A stretch of 18,495 bases of DNA from Elusimicrobiota bacterium (GTDB taxonomy: Bacteria > Elusimicrobiota > Elusimicrobia > Elusimicrobiales > Elusimicrobiaceae): positions 1-18,495 of the forward strand of contig JAEWSL010000028.1 in the NCBI GenBank assembly GCA_023398295.1, written 5' to 3'. The notes under the pieces were generated by a model. It had not been told where the DNA came from. It made no database searches and worked only from the letters and a program-made list of their open reading frames with translations. A program made the position numbers and the translations under genes. This document shows, piece after piece, positions 11,684 to 18,495 of the stretch (position 1 is its first letter; each line of letters starts with the position of its first letter).

Positions 11684-13150
11684 ATGACCTTACGGGATTT
11701 ATTTGATGATAAAGCCCTGCCTGCTGTGCGGGTTTCGGGCGTAACGCAAAACTCCAAGGAAGCGCAAGAGGGCAGCTTGTTTTTTGCCGTTAAAGGCGAA
11801 TCTTCCGACGGCAACGCCTTTATAGACGAAGTTATAAAAAAAGGCGCGGCCGCCGTGGTAACGCAGAACGCCGTTAAAAAGAAATATCCCGTCCCGGTAA
11901 TTAAGGTTGAAAATATAGATAAGGCCATGGCGCGCGCGGCCTGTAAGTTCTACGACAACCCTTCCGAAAAGCTTTTTATGTGCGGCATTACCGGCACAAA
12001 AGGCAAGACAAGCATTTCTTACCTTCTTGAAAGTATTTTATTTGAGGCAAAACGCCTCCCCGCCGTATTAGGAACTATAAATTACCGCATTAACGGCAAA
12101 ACGCTTTGCCAAGCGCCCAACACGACGCCCGTTGCCCTTACGCTGCAAAAAATTTTATCCCAGGCCGTTAAAGAAAAAAGCGGCTATGCGGTTATGGAAG
12201 TTTCCTCTCATGCCCTTGAGCTGGGGCGCACAGAGGGCATAAATTTTGACGTTGCCGTCTTTACCAATTTGCAGCGCGACCATATGGACTTCCATAAAAA
12301 TTTTGACAATTATTTTGCCGCCAAATATAAGCTTTTTGAAAATTTAATAAGCCCCCTAAATACCAAAAAAACGCGCGCCGCCGTTGTAAACATTGACGAC
12401 GAGTACGGCCGCAAACTTTGCGCCTTGCTTGAGGGCAAAATAAAAGTTGTTACTTACTCAATGCAAAGCAAGGCCGACTTTTGCGCAACGGAAATAAAAC
12501 CTTCCCTTGAAGGCGTGCGGTTTAAGCTTAACGGCAAAGCGGCGCATATAAACTTGCTTGGCGCGCATAATGTCTATAACGCGCTTGCGGCAGCGGCTCT
12601 TGCCTCCGTTATGGGCGTGGATTTGGAAACTTCGCTTAAAGGCGTAGGCGCGCTTAAAGGCGTCTGCGGACGTATGGAACGCGTTGATTTAGGGCAGGAT
12701 TTTTACGTTTTTGTTGATTTCGCTTATACTAACGAGGCCTTGCTTAAAGCTTACGAAACGCTTGCGCCCTATAAGAAAGGGCGTTTGATTACCGTTTTTG
12801 GCTGCGGCGGGCAAAGGGATACTACAAAACGCCCTCTTATGGGCGCGAGCGCGGCTAAATACAGCGACTTAGTGTTGCTTACTAAAGATAATCCGCGCAA
12901 AGAAGATCCAAATCAGATTTTCCGCGATATTCTAGCCGGTATGCCCAATTATGACAACTACAAAATTATACCGAGCAGAAAAGAAGCCATTTGCGAAGCG
13001 GTTAGAACTGCACAAAAAGGGGACATAATATTAATTGCGGGCAAGGGGCATGAAGACTATCAAATTCTGCCGTCGGGCAAGATACATTTTTCCGACCGGC
13101 AGGAAGCGGAAGAGGGGATAAAAGAATATGTTTGCGGTAAAAAAATATAA
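11684..13150 (+). CDS. murE: UDP-MurNAc-L-Ala-D-Glu:meso-diaminopimelate ligase
   Basis: A 488-residue Mur ligase. The ATP site GITGTKGKT is at 101-109, the carbamylated Lys is in FAAKYKLF (K214), and the third-substrate motif DNPR is at 402-405; DNPR marks meso-diaminopimelate as the added amino acid. It adds the third residue of the peptidoglycan stem peptide in the cytosol. Two usually fixed spots differ: FVDFAYTNEAL (343-353) has Tyr where most MurE have the His of YAHTP, and GCGGQRD (373-379) has Gln for the usual Asp. The frame is otherwise intact. The 3' end overlaps murD by 23 bp. The start codon seems to lie at the transcription start, so expression may be leaderless. Confidence 0.94.
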   Translation: MTLRDLFDDKALPAVRVSGVTQNSKEAQEGSLFFAVKGESSDGNAFIDEVIKKGAAAVVTQNAVKKKYPVPVIKVENIDKAMARAACKFYDNPSEKLFMCGITGTKGKTSISYLLESILFEAKRLPAVLGTINYRINGKTLCQAPNTTPVALTLQKILSQAVKEKSGYAVMEVSSHALELGRTEGINFDVAVFTNLQRDHMDFHKNFDNYFAAKYKLFENLISPLNTKKTRAAVVNIDDEYGRKLCALLEGKIKVVTYSMQSKADFCATEIKPSLEGVRFKLNGKAAHINLLGAHNVYNALAAAALASVMGVDLETSLKGVGALKGVCGRMERVDLGQDFYVFVDFAYTNEALLKAYETLAPYKKGRLITVFGCGGQRDTTKRPLMGASAAKYSDLVLLTKDNPRKEDPNQIFRDILAGMPNYDNYKIIPSRKEAICEAVRTAQKGDIILIAGKGHEDYQILPSGKIHFSDRQEAEEGIKEYVCGKKI

Positions 13151-14501
13151 AAACAAGAAAGCCTGCGTGCTCGGCATGGGCAAAAGCGGCGTTGCGTGCG
13201 CGCGTTTACTGCGCAGCAAGGGGTTCAAAGTTTTACTCAGTGAAAATTCGGCTCAGTCCGTTGCCGAAGGGCTTAAAGGCGTAGAAGTTGAAACTGGCGG
13301 CCATACCGATAAGGTGCTGGCCTGCGGCTTTGTGGTAAAGAGCCCGGGCATGGGGCCGCATACGCCGATACTCCAAAAAATTAAAGAGTTAAAAATACCG
13401 ATATTCAGCGAGATTGAAATTGCCTGCGCTTTTGCGCCCAAGGACTGCAAAATTTTTGCCGTAAGCGGCACGAACGGCAAGACGACGACCACGGTTATGC
13501 TCAGCGAGATTATGAGAGCGCACTGCGCGCTTGAGCGTAAAGGCAGAAAAGTATATACGGTAGGCAATATAGGCCAGCCTTTTTCTTCGGTTGCGGCCAA
13601 AGTTAAAAGCGGCGGCATAGTGGTTATGGAAGTTTCAAGTTATCAGCTGGAGGATTCTTCTTATTTTAAGCCTTTTTGCGGTTGTATCTTAAATATTACG
13701 CCGGACCATTTGGAGCATCACGGCGGCCTCAAGAATTACATAGCCGCCAAAGAAAGGATTTTTGCCGATCAAACCCCGCGCGATTATTTTGTTACCAACG
13801 GCAGCGACAGGCATTGCGTCAAAATGTTAAAACATTGCCGCGCGGCGAAAGTTTGTTTTTCAAGCGCGGCGCGCCACGTGGTGCAGGTGGCGGCTTTTTT
13901 TGACGGCGATGAAATGATTTTTGCCAACGGCGCGCATATAAAACCGCCCAAACTTTTAATGGGGATACATAATATTGAAAATGCAATGTGCGCCTCCCTC
14001 ATGGCTTTTACCTGCGGCGTAAGCCCCAAGGCCGTGCAAAAAGGGTTTGACACTTTTAACTGCCTTGAGCACCGTATAGAATATTTTGCCGAACATAAAG
14101 GGATAAAATGTTATAACGACTCAAAGGCCACAAACGTGGATTCCACTATAACGGCCTTAAAAGCGCTCGGCGGGGATAAAAATATCTGGGTGATTTTAGG
14201 CGGTAGGGGCAAAGGCGCGCCGTATAAGCCTTTGCTGGGCTATCTTAATAAATTTTGCAAACACGCCGTTTTGATAGGCGAAGACGCGGCAAATATAAAA
14301 AGCCAGCTTAACGGCAATTTTCCGACGACGGAAAAAGGCACTCTTGAAAAAGCGGCCCGCTTTATTTTTAAGCAGGCGGCAAAAGGCGATATAATGCTGC
14401 TTTCGCCGGCGTGCGCCTCCTTTGACCAGTTTAAGGATTTTGAGGACCGCGGCGTCAAATTCAAAGCTTTGGTCAAAAGCCTTATTAAACAACAAATATA
14501 A
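13128..14501 (+). CDS. murD: UDP-MurNAc-L-Ala:D-glutamate ligase
   Basis: A 457-residue protein of normal MurD length. It begins with a Rossmann-like UDP-binding domain (CVLGMGKSGVACARLL), then the ATP loop SGTNGKTTTT (113-122), NITPDHLEHHG (189-199) and the carbamylated Lys in AAKERIF (K208). The two MurD-specific signatures follow: NDSKATN (330-336) and SPACASFDQF (426-435). It adds D-Glu to UDP-MurNAc-L-Ala, the step before MurE, in the cytosol. The start at 13128 lies inside the murE 3' end, preceded by GAGGGG about 10 nt upstream, so the pair is probably translationally coupled. The gene converges with gpmA, leaving an 11-bp gap and no clear terminator. Confidence 0.96.
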   Translation: MFAVKKYKNKKACVLGMGKSGVACARLLRSKGFKVLLSENSAQSVAEGLKGVEVETGGHTDKVLACGFVVKSPGMGPHTPILQKIKELKIPIFSEIEIACAFAPKDCKIFAVSGTNGKTTTTVMLSEIMRAHCALERKGRKVYTVGNIGQPFSSVAAKVKSGGIVVMEVSSYQLEDSSYFKPFCGCILNITPDHLEHHGGLKNYIAAKERIFADQTPRDYFVTNGSDRHCVKMLKHCRAAKVCFSSAARHVVQVAAFFDGDEMIFANGAHIKPPKLLMGIHNIENAMCASLMAFTCGVSPKAVQKGFDTFNCLEHRIEYFAEHKGIKCYNDSKATNVDSTITALKALGGDKNIWVILGGRGKGAPYKPLLGYLNKFCKHAVLIGEDAANIKSQLNGNFPTTEKGTLEKAARFIFKQAAKGDIMLLSPACASFDQFKDFEDRGVKFKALVKSLIKQQI

Positions 14502-14512
14502 AAGCAAGTTTT

Positions 14513-15262
14513 TTACTTTAAGCTTTTTGCCTGGTTTGCAACCTGCTGCTGAAGCTTCATTATTTGTTCCGGGTCGCCAAGGAAATAGTCTTTTTTCAGA
14601 ACAAGATTATCGTCAAACTCAAAGACGTAGGGGACGGCGGTCGGTATGTTAAAAGAGGCTATATCCTCCTCTGAAATATTCTTAATTAGCTTTGCTATGG
14701 CGCGCAGGCTGTTGCCGTGCGCGGCCACCAGTATTTTTTTGCCTTCTTTAAGGTTTGGCAAAATTTCGCCTTCCCAGTAAGGGATAAGACGCTCAAAGGT
14801 ATCTTTAAGGCTTTCTGTCCGCGGCAGGTCTTTTTGGGGGACGCTGCGGTATTTCTCTTCAAAACGCGGATTTCTGGCGTCATTTTCGTCTAACGGCGGC
14901 GGAGCCGCATTATAGGCCCTGCGCCATTTATTTACCTGTTGCTGTCCGTATTTTTCAGCGGTTTCCTTTTTATTTAAGCCCTGCAAAACGCCGTAATGTT
15001 TTTCATTAAGCCGCCATGTTTTGTAAACGGGAAGCCAGTTTTGGTCCAAAACTTCCAAAACGTAATTTAAGGTAAAGACGGCTCTTTTAAGGTAAGAAGT
15101 ATAACAAATATCAAAGCAAAAACCTTTATCTTTAAGCGTTTGGCCGGCCATGTAAGCCTCTTTTACGCCCTGCCCGCTCAAGTCAACGTCGGTCCAGCCG
15201 GTAAAGCGGTTTTCTTCGTTCCACGTGCTTTGTCCGTGGCGCAGGAAAACTATTGTTTTCAT
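14513..15262 (-). CDS. gpmA: 2,3-bisphosphoglycerate-dependent phosphoglycerate mutase
   Basis: A 249-residue protein typical of the dPGM class. The phospho-His motif [17 protein letters not shown] spans 7-23 with the phosphorylated His at H9. [12 protein letters not shown] (84-95) holds the catalytic Glu, and the second His is in AAHGNSLRA (H182). It interconverts 3- and 2-phosphoglycerate in glycolysis and gluconeogenesis in the cytosol. ATG 15262 is preceded by AAAGGGGG, a strong Shine-Dalgarno, within a leader of about 28 nt from a TATAAT at 15297-15302. This conventional leader contrasts with the leaderless starts elsewhere in the window. It is a single gene, convergent with murD and divergent from tRNA-Val. 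Confidence 0.97.
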   Translation of the reverse strand: MKTIVFLRHGQSTWNEENRFTGWTDVDLSGQGVKEAYMAGQTLKDKGFCFDICYTSYLKRAVFTLNYVLEVLDQNWLPVYKTWRLNEKHYGVLQGLNKKETAEKYGQQQVNKWRRAYNAAPPPLDENDARNPRFEEKYRSVPQKDLPRTESLKDTFERLIPYWEGEILPNLKEGKKILVAAHGNSLRAIAKLIKNISEEDIASFNIPTAVPYVFEFDDNLVLKKDYFLGDPEQIMKLQQQVANQAKSLK

Positions 15263-15296
15263 AAATAAAGCCCCCTTTTTACCCCGTATTTCTTAA

Positions 15297-15302
15297 ATTA
15301 TA
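15297..15302 (-). promoter_or_regulatory. -10 element of the gpmA promoter
   Basis: A perfect TATAAT on the minus strand, giving a start near 15290 and a 28-nt leader with the AAAGGGGG Shine-Dalgarno. I see no good -35. Confidence 0.5.
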
Positions 15303-15383
15303 CATAAATGGCGGACGCGCAAATATGATAAAATATATATTCAGCCTGTATTTGACGGGATTTCCCGCCAAGGGCGGCTTAAA

Positions 15384-15455
15384 GGGCAGTTGGCGCAGCG
15401 GTAGCGCGTCCGCCTCACACGCGGAAGGCCACAGGTTCGAACCCTGTACTGCCCA
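15384..15455 (+). tRNA. trnV: tRNA-Val (anticodon CAC)
   Basis: Full cloverleaf: acceptor GGGCAGT/ACTGCCC (15384-15390, 15448-15454), D stem GCGC/GCGC (15393-15396, 15404-15407), anticodon stem TCCGC/GCGGA (15409-15413, 15421-15425) with loop CTCACAC and anticodon CAC at 15416-15418, T arm ACAGG-TTCGAAC-CCTGT (15431-15447), discriminator A15455. It decodes GUG. The 3' CCA is not encoded; a run of six T follows directly and may help end transcription. Confidence 0.96.
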
Positions 15456-15498
15456 TTTTTTATAAGAGTTGGGCGATATTTGCGGGGTAGAAAGTTTT

Positions 15499-16179
15499 AT
15501 GGAATTGGATATTTCGCTGGTCTTAAACTTCTTCATAGCGGTTTTGGCTATCTTAAACCCTATAGGCAACGTGCCTATATTCCTTGAGCATGTAAACGAA
15601 GATTCAAGCGAAGTGCAAAAAAATATTGCCAAGCTTATGGGCGTCGCTATTTTTATAATAGTGATATTCTTTTATTTTACCGGGCAGCCTTTCCTGCATT
15701 TATTTGGCATAACGATACCGGCATTTCGCATAGCGGGCGGCATTTTGATATTGATGATAGGTATTCGCATGCTGCACGGCAAGCCTAAGTTTGAAAACGA
15801 GGGGCTTGCAAGCGAAACTCAAAGCCAGAATGCTTTCAGAGAAGCCAAAAAGAAGTTAAGCAGCATTATAGTGCCTGTCGCCACGCCTATCTTTGTAGGG
15901 CCCGGCACCATAACTACCGTAATTTTATTTTCCCAGAGGGCGCACGGCATACTTACCAATACTTTTATGATTTTTGCCCTTATTTGCGCCTGTACGATTA
16001 TTGCTGTAATTTTATATATGTCGCGCTGGTTTTTTAAGATATTGGGCTCCAACGGTATGCAGATAGTATCGCGCACAATGGGTCTTATTTTGTGCGCCAT
16101 AGCCGTACAGTTTGCCATAGACGGCATGGCCCAGCTTTTGCCGAACGTCTTTAATCCGCTGTATATTCACAGTATGTAA
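15499..16179 (+). CDS. MarC family integral membrane protein
   Basis: A 226-residue inner-membrane protein with about six predicted helices (near residues 6-26, 46-62, 73-92, 122-145, 153-174 and 192-211). The MarC/UPF0056 signatures are present: NPIGNVPIF (20-28) in the first helix, the RIAGGILILMIGIRM helix (77-91) and the repeat-like PVATPIFVGPGTIT (126-139). The family was once tied to multiple antibiotic resistance, but that role was not upheld and the function is unknown. I start it at ATG 15499, preceded by GGGG at 15484-15487; the TTG at 15469 lacks support. It lies 43 bp after tRNA-Val and directly before uvrB, with which it may be co-transcribed. Confidence 0.88.
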   Translation: MELDISLVLNFFIAVLAILNPIGNVPIFLEHVNEDSSEVQKNIAKLMGVAIFIIVIFFYFTGQPFLHLFGITIPAFRIAGGILILMIGIRMLHGKPKFENEGLASETQSQNAFREAKKKLSSIIVPVATPIFVGPGTITTVILFSQRAHGILTNTFMIFALICACTIIAVILYMSRWFFKILGSNGMQIVSRTMGLILCAIAVQFAIDGMAQLLPNVFNPLYIHSM

Positions 16180-16207
16180 CATGGTTTTTTACAGGCTGCA
16201 AAAGCGT

Positions 16208-18244
16208 ATGGATAAATTTCAATTAAAAGCCCCCTTTTCTCCCGCGGGAGATCAACAAAAAGCCATTGACGGCCTGCTTAAAAATCTTCAAAACAACATT
16301 ATGCGGCAAACGCTTTTGGGAGTAACGGGCTCCGGCAAAACGTTTACGGTGGCAAATGTTATTGAAAAGCTAAACAAGCCTGTTCTGATAATGTCGCCCA
16401 ACAAAGTTTTGGCCGCGCAGTTATACGGCGAGTTTAAGCAGTTCTTCCCCGACAACGCCGTGGAATATTTTATTTCTTATTACGATTACTATCAGCCCGA
16501 AGCCTATATCCCCCAGACAGATTCCTATATAGAAAAAGACGCCTCTATTAATGAGCATATAGAACGCCTGCGTCTTAAAGCCACCAATTCCCTTCTTTCG
16601 CGCAGGGACGTTATCGTGGTGGCTTCGGTATCTTCTATTTACAATATCGGCTCTCCGGAGGCTTTTGAAAAGCTGCGCATATACTTAAAACAGGGGGATA
16701 AAGCAAATCGCGCGGAACTTACCAAACGCCTCATTAAAATTTTATACGAACGCAGCGATATGGAGTTTTTGAGCGGCAAATTCCGCCTGCGCGGCAGCTT
16801 TATTGATATTTTCCCCCCGTACAGTCAAAGCGCGCTGCGCGTAAATTGCGACGGCGGCGTGATAAAAAATATTTACGAAATACACCCTATAAGCGGCGAC
16901 GTATTAAACGAACTAAAAGAAGTTTGGCTGACGCCGGCAAAACAGTTTGTTTCAGATGAAGAAGGCCTTAAAGGCGCTCTTGCCCAAATCAGGAGCGAGT
17001 GCGCAGCGCGCGCCGCTTATTTTGACAGCGTAAATAAACCCCTAGAATCAAACCGCATACGCCAGCGCACGGCTTATGATTTAGAAATGCTTGAGCAGAC
17101 GGGTTTTTGCAACGGAGTGGAAAACTACTCCCGCATACTTGAAGGCCGTCCCGCGGGAAGCCGTCCGAACTGCCTGTTTGATTACTTCAGACGTTTGGGC
17201 GATTTTTTAGTGGTCGTAGACGAAGCGCACGTTGCCGTCCCGCAGATACGCGGCATGTATAACGGCGACAAGGCAAGAAAACAAATGCTTATTGATTTTG
17301 GCTTTAGGCTGCCAAGCGCGCTTGATAACCGCCCGCTTAAATTTGAAGAGTGGGAAAATTTGCTGCCGAGGGCCATTTTTGTTTCGGCCACGCCGGGGCC
17401 CTACGAACTTAGCGTCAGCGGCGATAAAATTGTTGAGCAAATTATCCGCCCGACGGGCCTTATTGATCCGCCTGTTATTTTGCGTCCCGTAGAAGGCCAA
17501 ATTGACGATTTGCTAAAGCGCATACAGGAGAAAGCCAAAAAGAAGCAGCGTTCTCTGGTGCTTGCTTTGACAAAGAAAACGGCCGAAGATTTATCGGTAT
17601 TTCTTTTAGAGCGCGGGCTTAAAGCGCGCTATTTACACAGCGGCATTGACGCGCTTGAGAGGATAGATATTCTTAAAGCCTTTACCGGGGGGGAGTTTGA
17701 CGTTTTGGTCGGGATAAATCTGCTCAGGGAGGGCATTGATATCCCGCAGGTCGGCCTGGTGGCTATTTTGGAGGCTGATAACGAAGGGTTTTTAAGAAAT
17801 CAAACCACGCTTATACAAATTGCGGGCCGCGCGGCCAGAAACGTTGAGGGAGAAGTAGTTTTATACGCGCAGGAAAAAACGCCCTCTATAGCCTATGCTT
17901 TGGGAGAGATGGACCGCCGAAGAAAGATACAGCAGGACTATAACATAAAACATAATATAACGCCCAAAACGATACAGAAAACCGCCGCGGACCTAAAGGA
18001 GTTTGAGGAGCAATCCTCCAGCGGCGCTTTAGGCGCCTTAAATGTTTTGAGCGATGTTTTGCCCAAGCCTGAAAATTTGCCGCGCCTTATAAAAGAAATT
18101 GAAAAGCAGATGACGCAGGCCGCCGATAATCTTAATTTTGAACTTGCCGCCGAACTTAGGGACAGGCTCTTTGAACTTAAAGACATGGCCCTTAAAAATC
18201 CTGCCGCCAAGCGCGGTAAAATAAAACAAACGAGGAATAAATAA
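16208..18244 (+). CDS. uvrB: UvrABC excision nuclease subunit B
   Basis: A 678-residue protein, close to the E. coli length of 673. In order: Walker A GVTGSGKT (38-45), the damage-probing beta-hairpin starting YYDYYQPEAYIPQTDSYIEK (91-110), the DEAH box (338-341), FVSATPGPYE, helicase motifs GINLLREGIDIPQVGLV and QIAGRAARN, and a C-terminal UVR domain (NLNFELAAELRDRLFELK) that contacts UvrC. UvrB verifies damage delivered by UvrA and recruits UvrC for incision. I prefer ATG 16208 because the family begins a few residues before F-x-P-x-GDQ; ATG 16181, one base after marC, would add nine residues. Neither start has a strong Shine-Dalgarno. birA follows by 4 bases. Confidence 0.97.
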   Translation: MDKFQLKAPFSPAGDQQKAIDGLLKNLQNNIMRQTLLGVTGSGKTFTVANVIEKLNKPVLIMSPNKVLAAQLYGEFKQFFPDNAVEYFISYYDYYQPEAYIPQTDSYIEKDASINEHIERLRLKATNSLLSRRDVIVVASVSSIYNIGSPEAFEKLRIYLKQGDKANRAELTKRLIKILYERSDMEFLSGKFRLRGSFIDIFPPYSQSALRVNCDGGVIKNIYEIHPISGDVLNELKEVWLTPAKQFVSDEEGLKGALAQIRSECAARAAYFDSVNKPLESNRIRQRTAYDLEMLEQTGFCNGVENYSRILEGRPAGSRPNCLFDYFRRLGDFLVVVDEAHVAVPQIRGMYNGDKARKQMLIDFGFRLPSALDNRPLKFEEWENLLPRAIFVSATPGPYELSVSGDKIVEQIIRPTGLIDPPVILRPVEGQIDDLLKRIQEKAKKKQRSLVLALTKKTAEDLSVFLLERGLKARYLHSGIDALERIDILKAFTGGEFDVLVGINLLREGIDIPQVGLVAILEADNEGFLRNQTTLIQIAGRAARNVEGEVVLYAQEKTPSIAYALGEMDRRRKIQQDYNIKHNITPKTIQKTAADLKEFEEQSSSGALGALNVLSDVLPKPENLPRLIKEIEKQMTQAADNLNFELAAELRDRLFELKDMALKNPAAKRGKIKQTRNK

Positions 18245-18248
18245 AAAA

Positions 18249-18495
18249 ATGAAATTGGATTTTAATATTGATACGATAACTTTGCTTGAAGAAGTAACTT
18301 CCACGCAGGATATTGCAAAAACCTTAGCCGAAAGCGGAAGCGGCGCGCAAAACGCGCTTGTGCAGGCGCGCGCGCAAAACGCCGGACGCGGACGTTACGA
18401 GAGGCGCTGGTCTTCCTCAAAGGGAGGGCTTTATATAAGTTTACTTTTGCATCCGCATAAAGAGGCGCAAAATATTTTACGCCTCAGCGTAAAGA
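18249..18495 (+). CDS. birA: Biotin-[acetyl-CoA-carboxylase] ligase, N-terminal part (partial)
   Basis: The reading frame starts at ATG 18249 (GAGGA 12 nt upstream, inside the uvrB 3' end) and runs off the window after 82 residues. It has EEVTSTQDIAK (14-24), the biotinyl-AMP loop GRGRYERRWSS (47-57) and GGLYISLLLHP (59-69), as in BirA/BPL catalytic domains. The enzyme adenylates biotin and attaches it to the carboxyl-carrier protein. The catalytic domain begins almost at once, so there is no N-terminal winged-helix repressor domain: this is the monofunctional class, and biotin-operon repression by it is not expected. Biotin-repressor activity could still come from a separate protein. The C-terminal part is not visible. 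Confidence 0.92.
   Translation, partial: MKLDFNIDTITLLEEVTSTQDIAKTLAESGSGAQNALVQARAQNAGRGRYERRWSSSKGGLYISLLLHPHKEAQNILRLSVK

Noticed and set aside
15352..15380. TTGACG as the -35 of tRNA-Val
   Set aside because: No acceptable -10 lies 16-18 bp downstream, so the tRNA promoter remains unassigned; TATATT at 15336-15341 is only a weak alternative.
15279..15632. Minus-strand frame of 117 codons with GSNLWPSACEADALPLRQ
   Set aside because: It is the antisense translation of tRNA-Val plus the marC start; no ribosome site and no independent support.
1..18495. Mobile elements, CRISPR repeats, prophage or defence genes
   Set aside because: I saw no transposase or integrase motifs, no regularly spaced repeats and no atypical gene block; every larger frame matches a housekeeping or metabolic family.

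Overview
The window looks like a stretch of ordinary chromosome from a Gram-negative bacterium of moderate GC. My best guess is an Elusimicrobiota (Elusimicrobium-like) organism. This is inferred from the combination of a type IV pilin-like protein with a KGFTLSEVLV prepilin signal, a TIGR02757/DUF2400 protein, meso-diaminopimelate-type MurE and a small outer-membrane barrel protein; no rRNA or other decisive marker is present. I see no phage, transposon, CRISPR array or toxin cassette.

Layout. Positions 1-2786 (+) hold a translation/transcription block: the tuf 3' end, rpmG, tRNA-Trp(CCA), secE, nusG, rplK and rplA. It is closed by a strong terminator that also serves the convergent gene. 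The usual next genes (rplJ, rplL, rpoB, rpoC) are absent. NusG carries a roughly 60-residue low-complexity N-terminal extension.

Positions 2805-7624 (-) form a likely operon, read right to left: a fused GlcD-GlcE-type FAD oxidoreductase, an overlapping GlcF-like iron-sulfur protein without recognisable CCG motifs, an overlapping GAF-HD-GYP protein (c-di-GMP phosphodiesterase family), and after 33 bp a type IV pilin-like protein that may have its own promoter.

Positions 7666-9587 (+) hold a PPP-type phosphoesterase, a single-domain MazG pyrophosphohydrolase and an outer-membrane beta-barrel protein. Positions 9595-11649 (-) hold mnmA (tRNA 2-thiolation) and a DUF2400 protein, separated by a 198-bp hairpin-rich gap. 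Positions 11684-14501 (+) hold overlapping murE and murD, detached from a larger dcw cluster. gpmA (-) and tRNA-Val(CAC) (+) follow, then marC, uvrB and the 5' part of birA (+).

The most unusual signal is regulatory. Five genes (glcDE, the phosphoesterase, mnmA, the DUF2400 gene and murE) have a -10-like hexamer ending 6-8 nt before the ATG and no Shine-Dalgarno, which predicts leaderless or nearly leaderless mRNAs. Other genes here (rplK, rplA, nusG, gpmA, the HD-GYP gene) have clear Shine-Dalgarno sequences. Two of the intergenic gaps are compact divergent pairs of such promoters.
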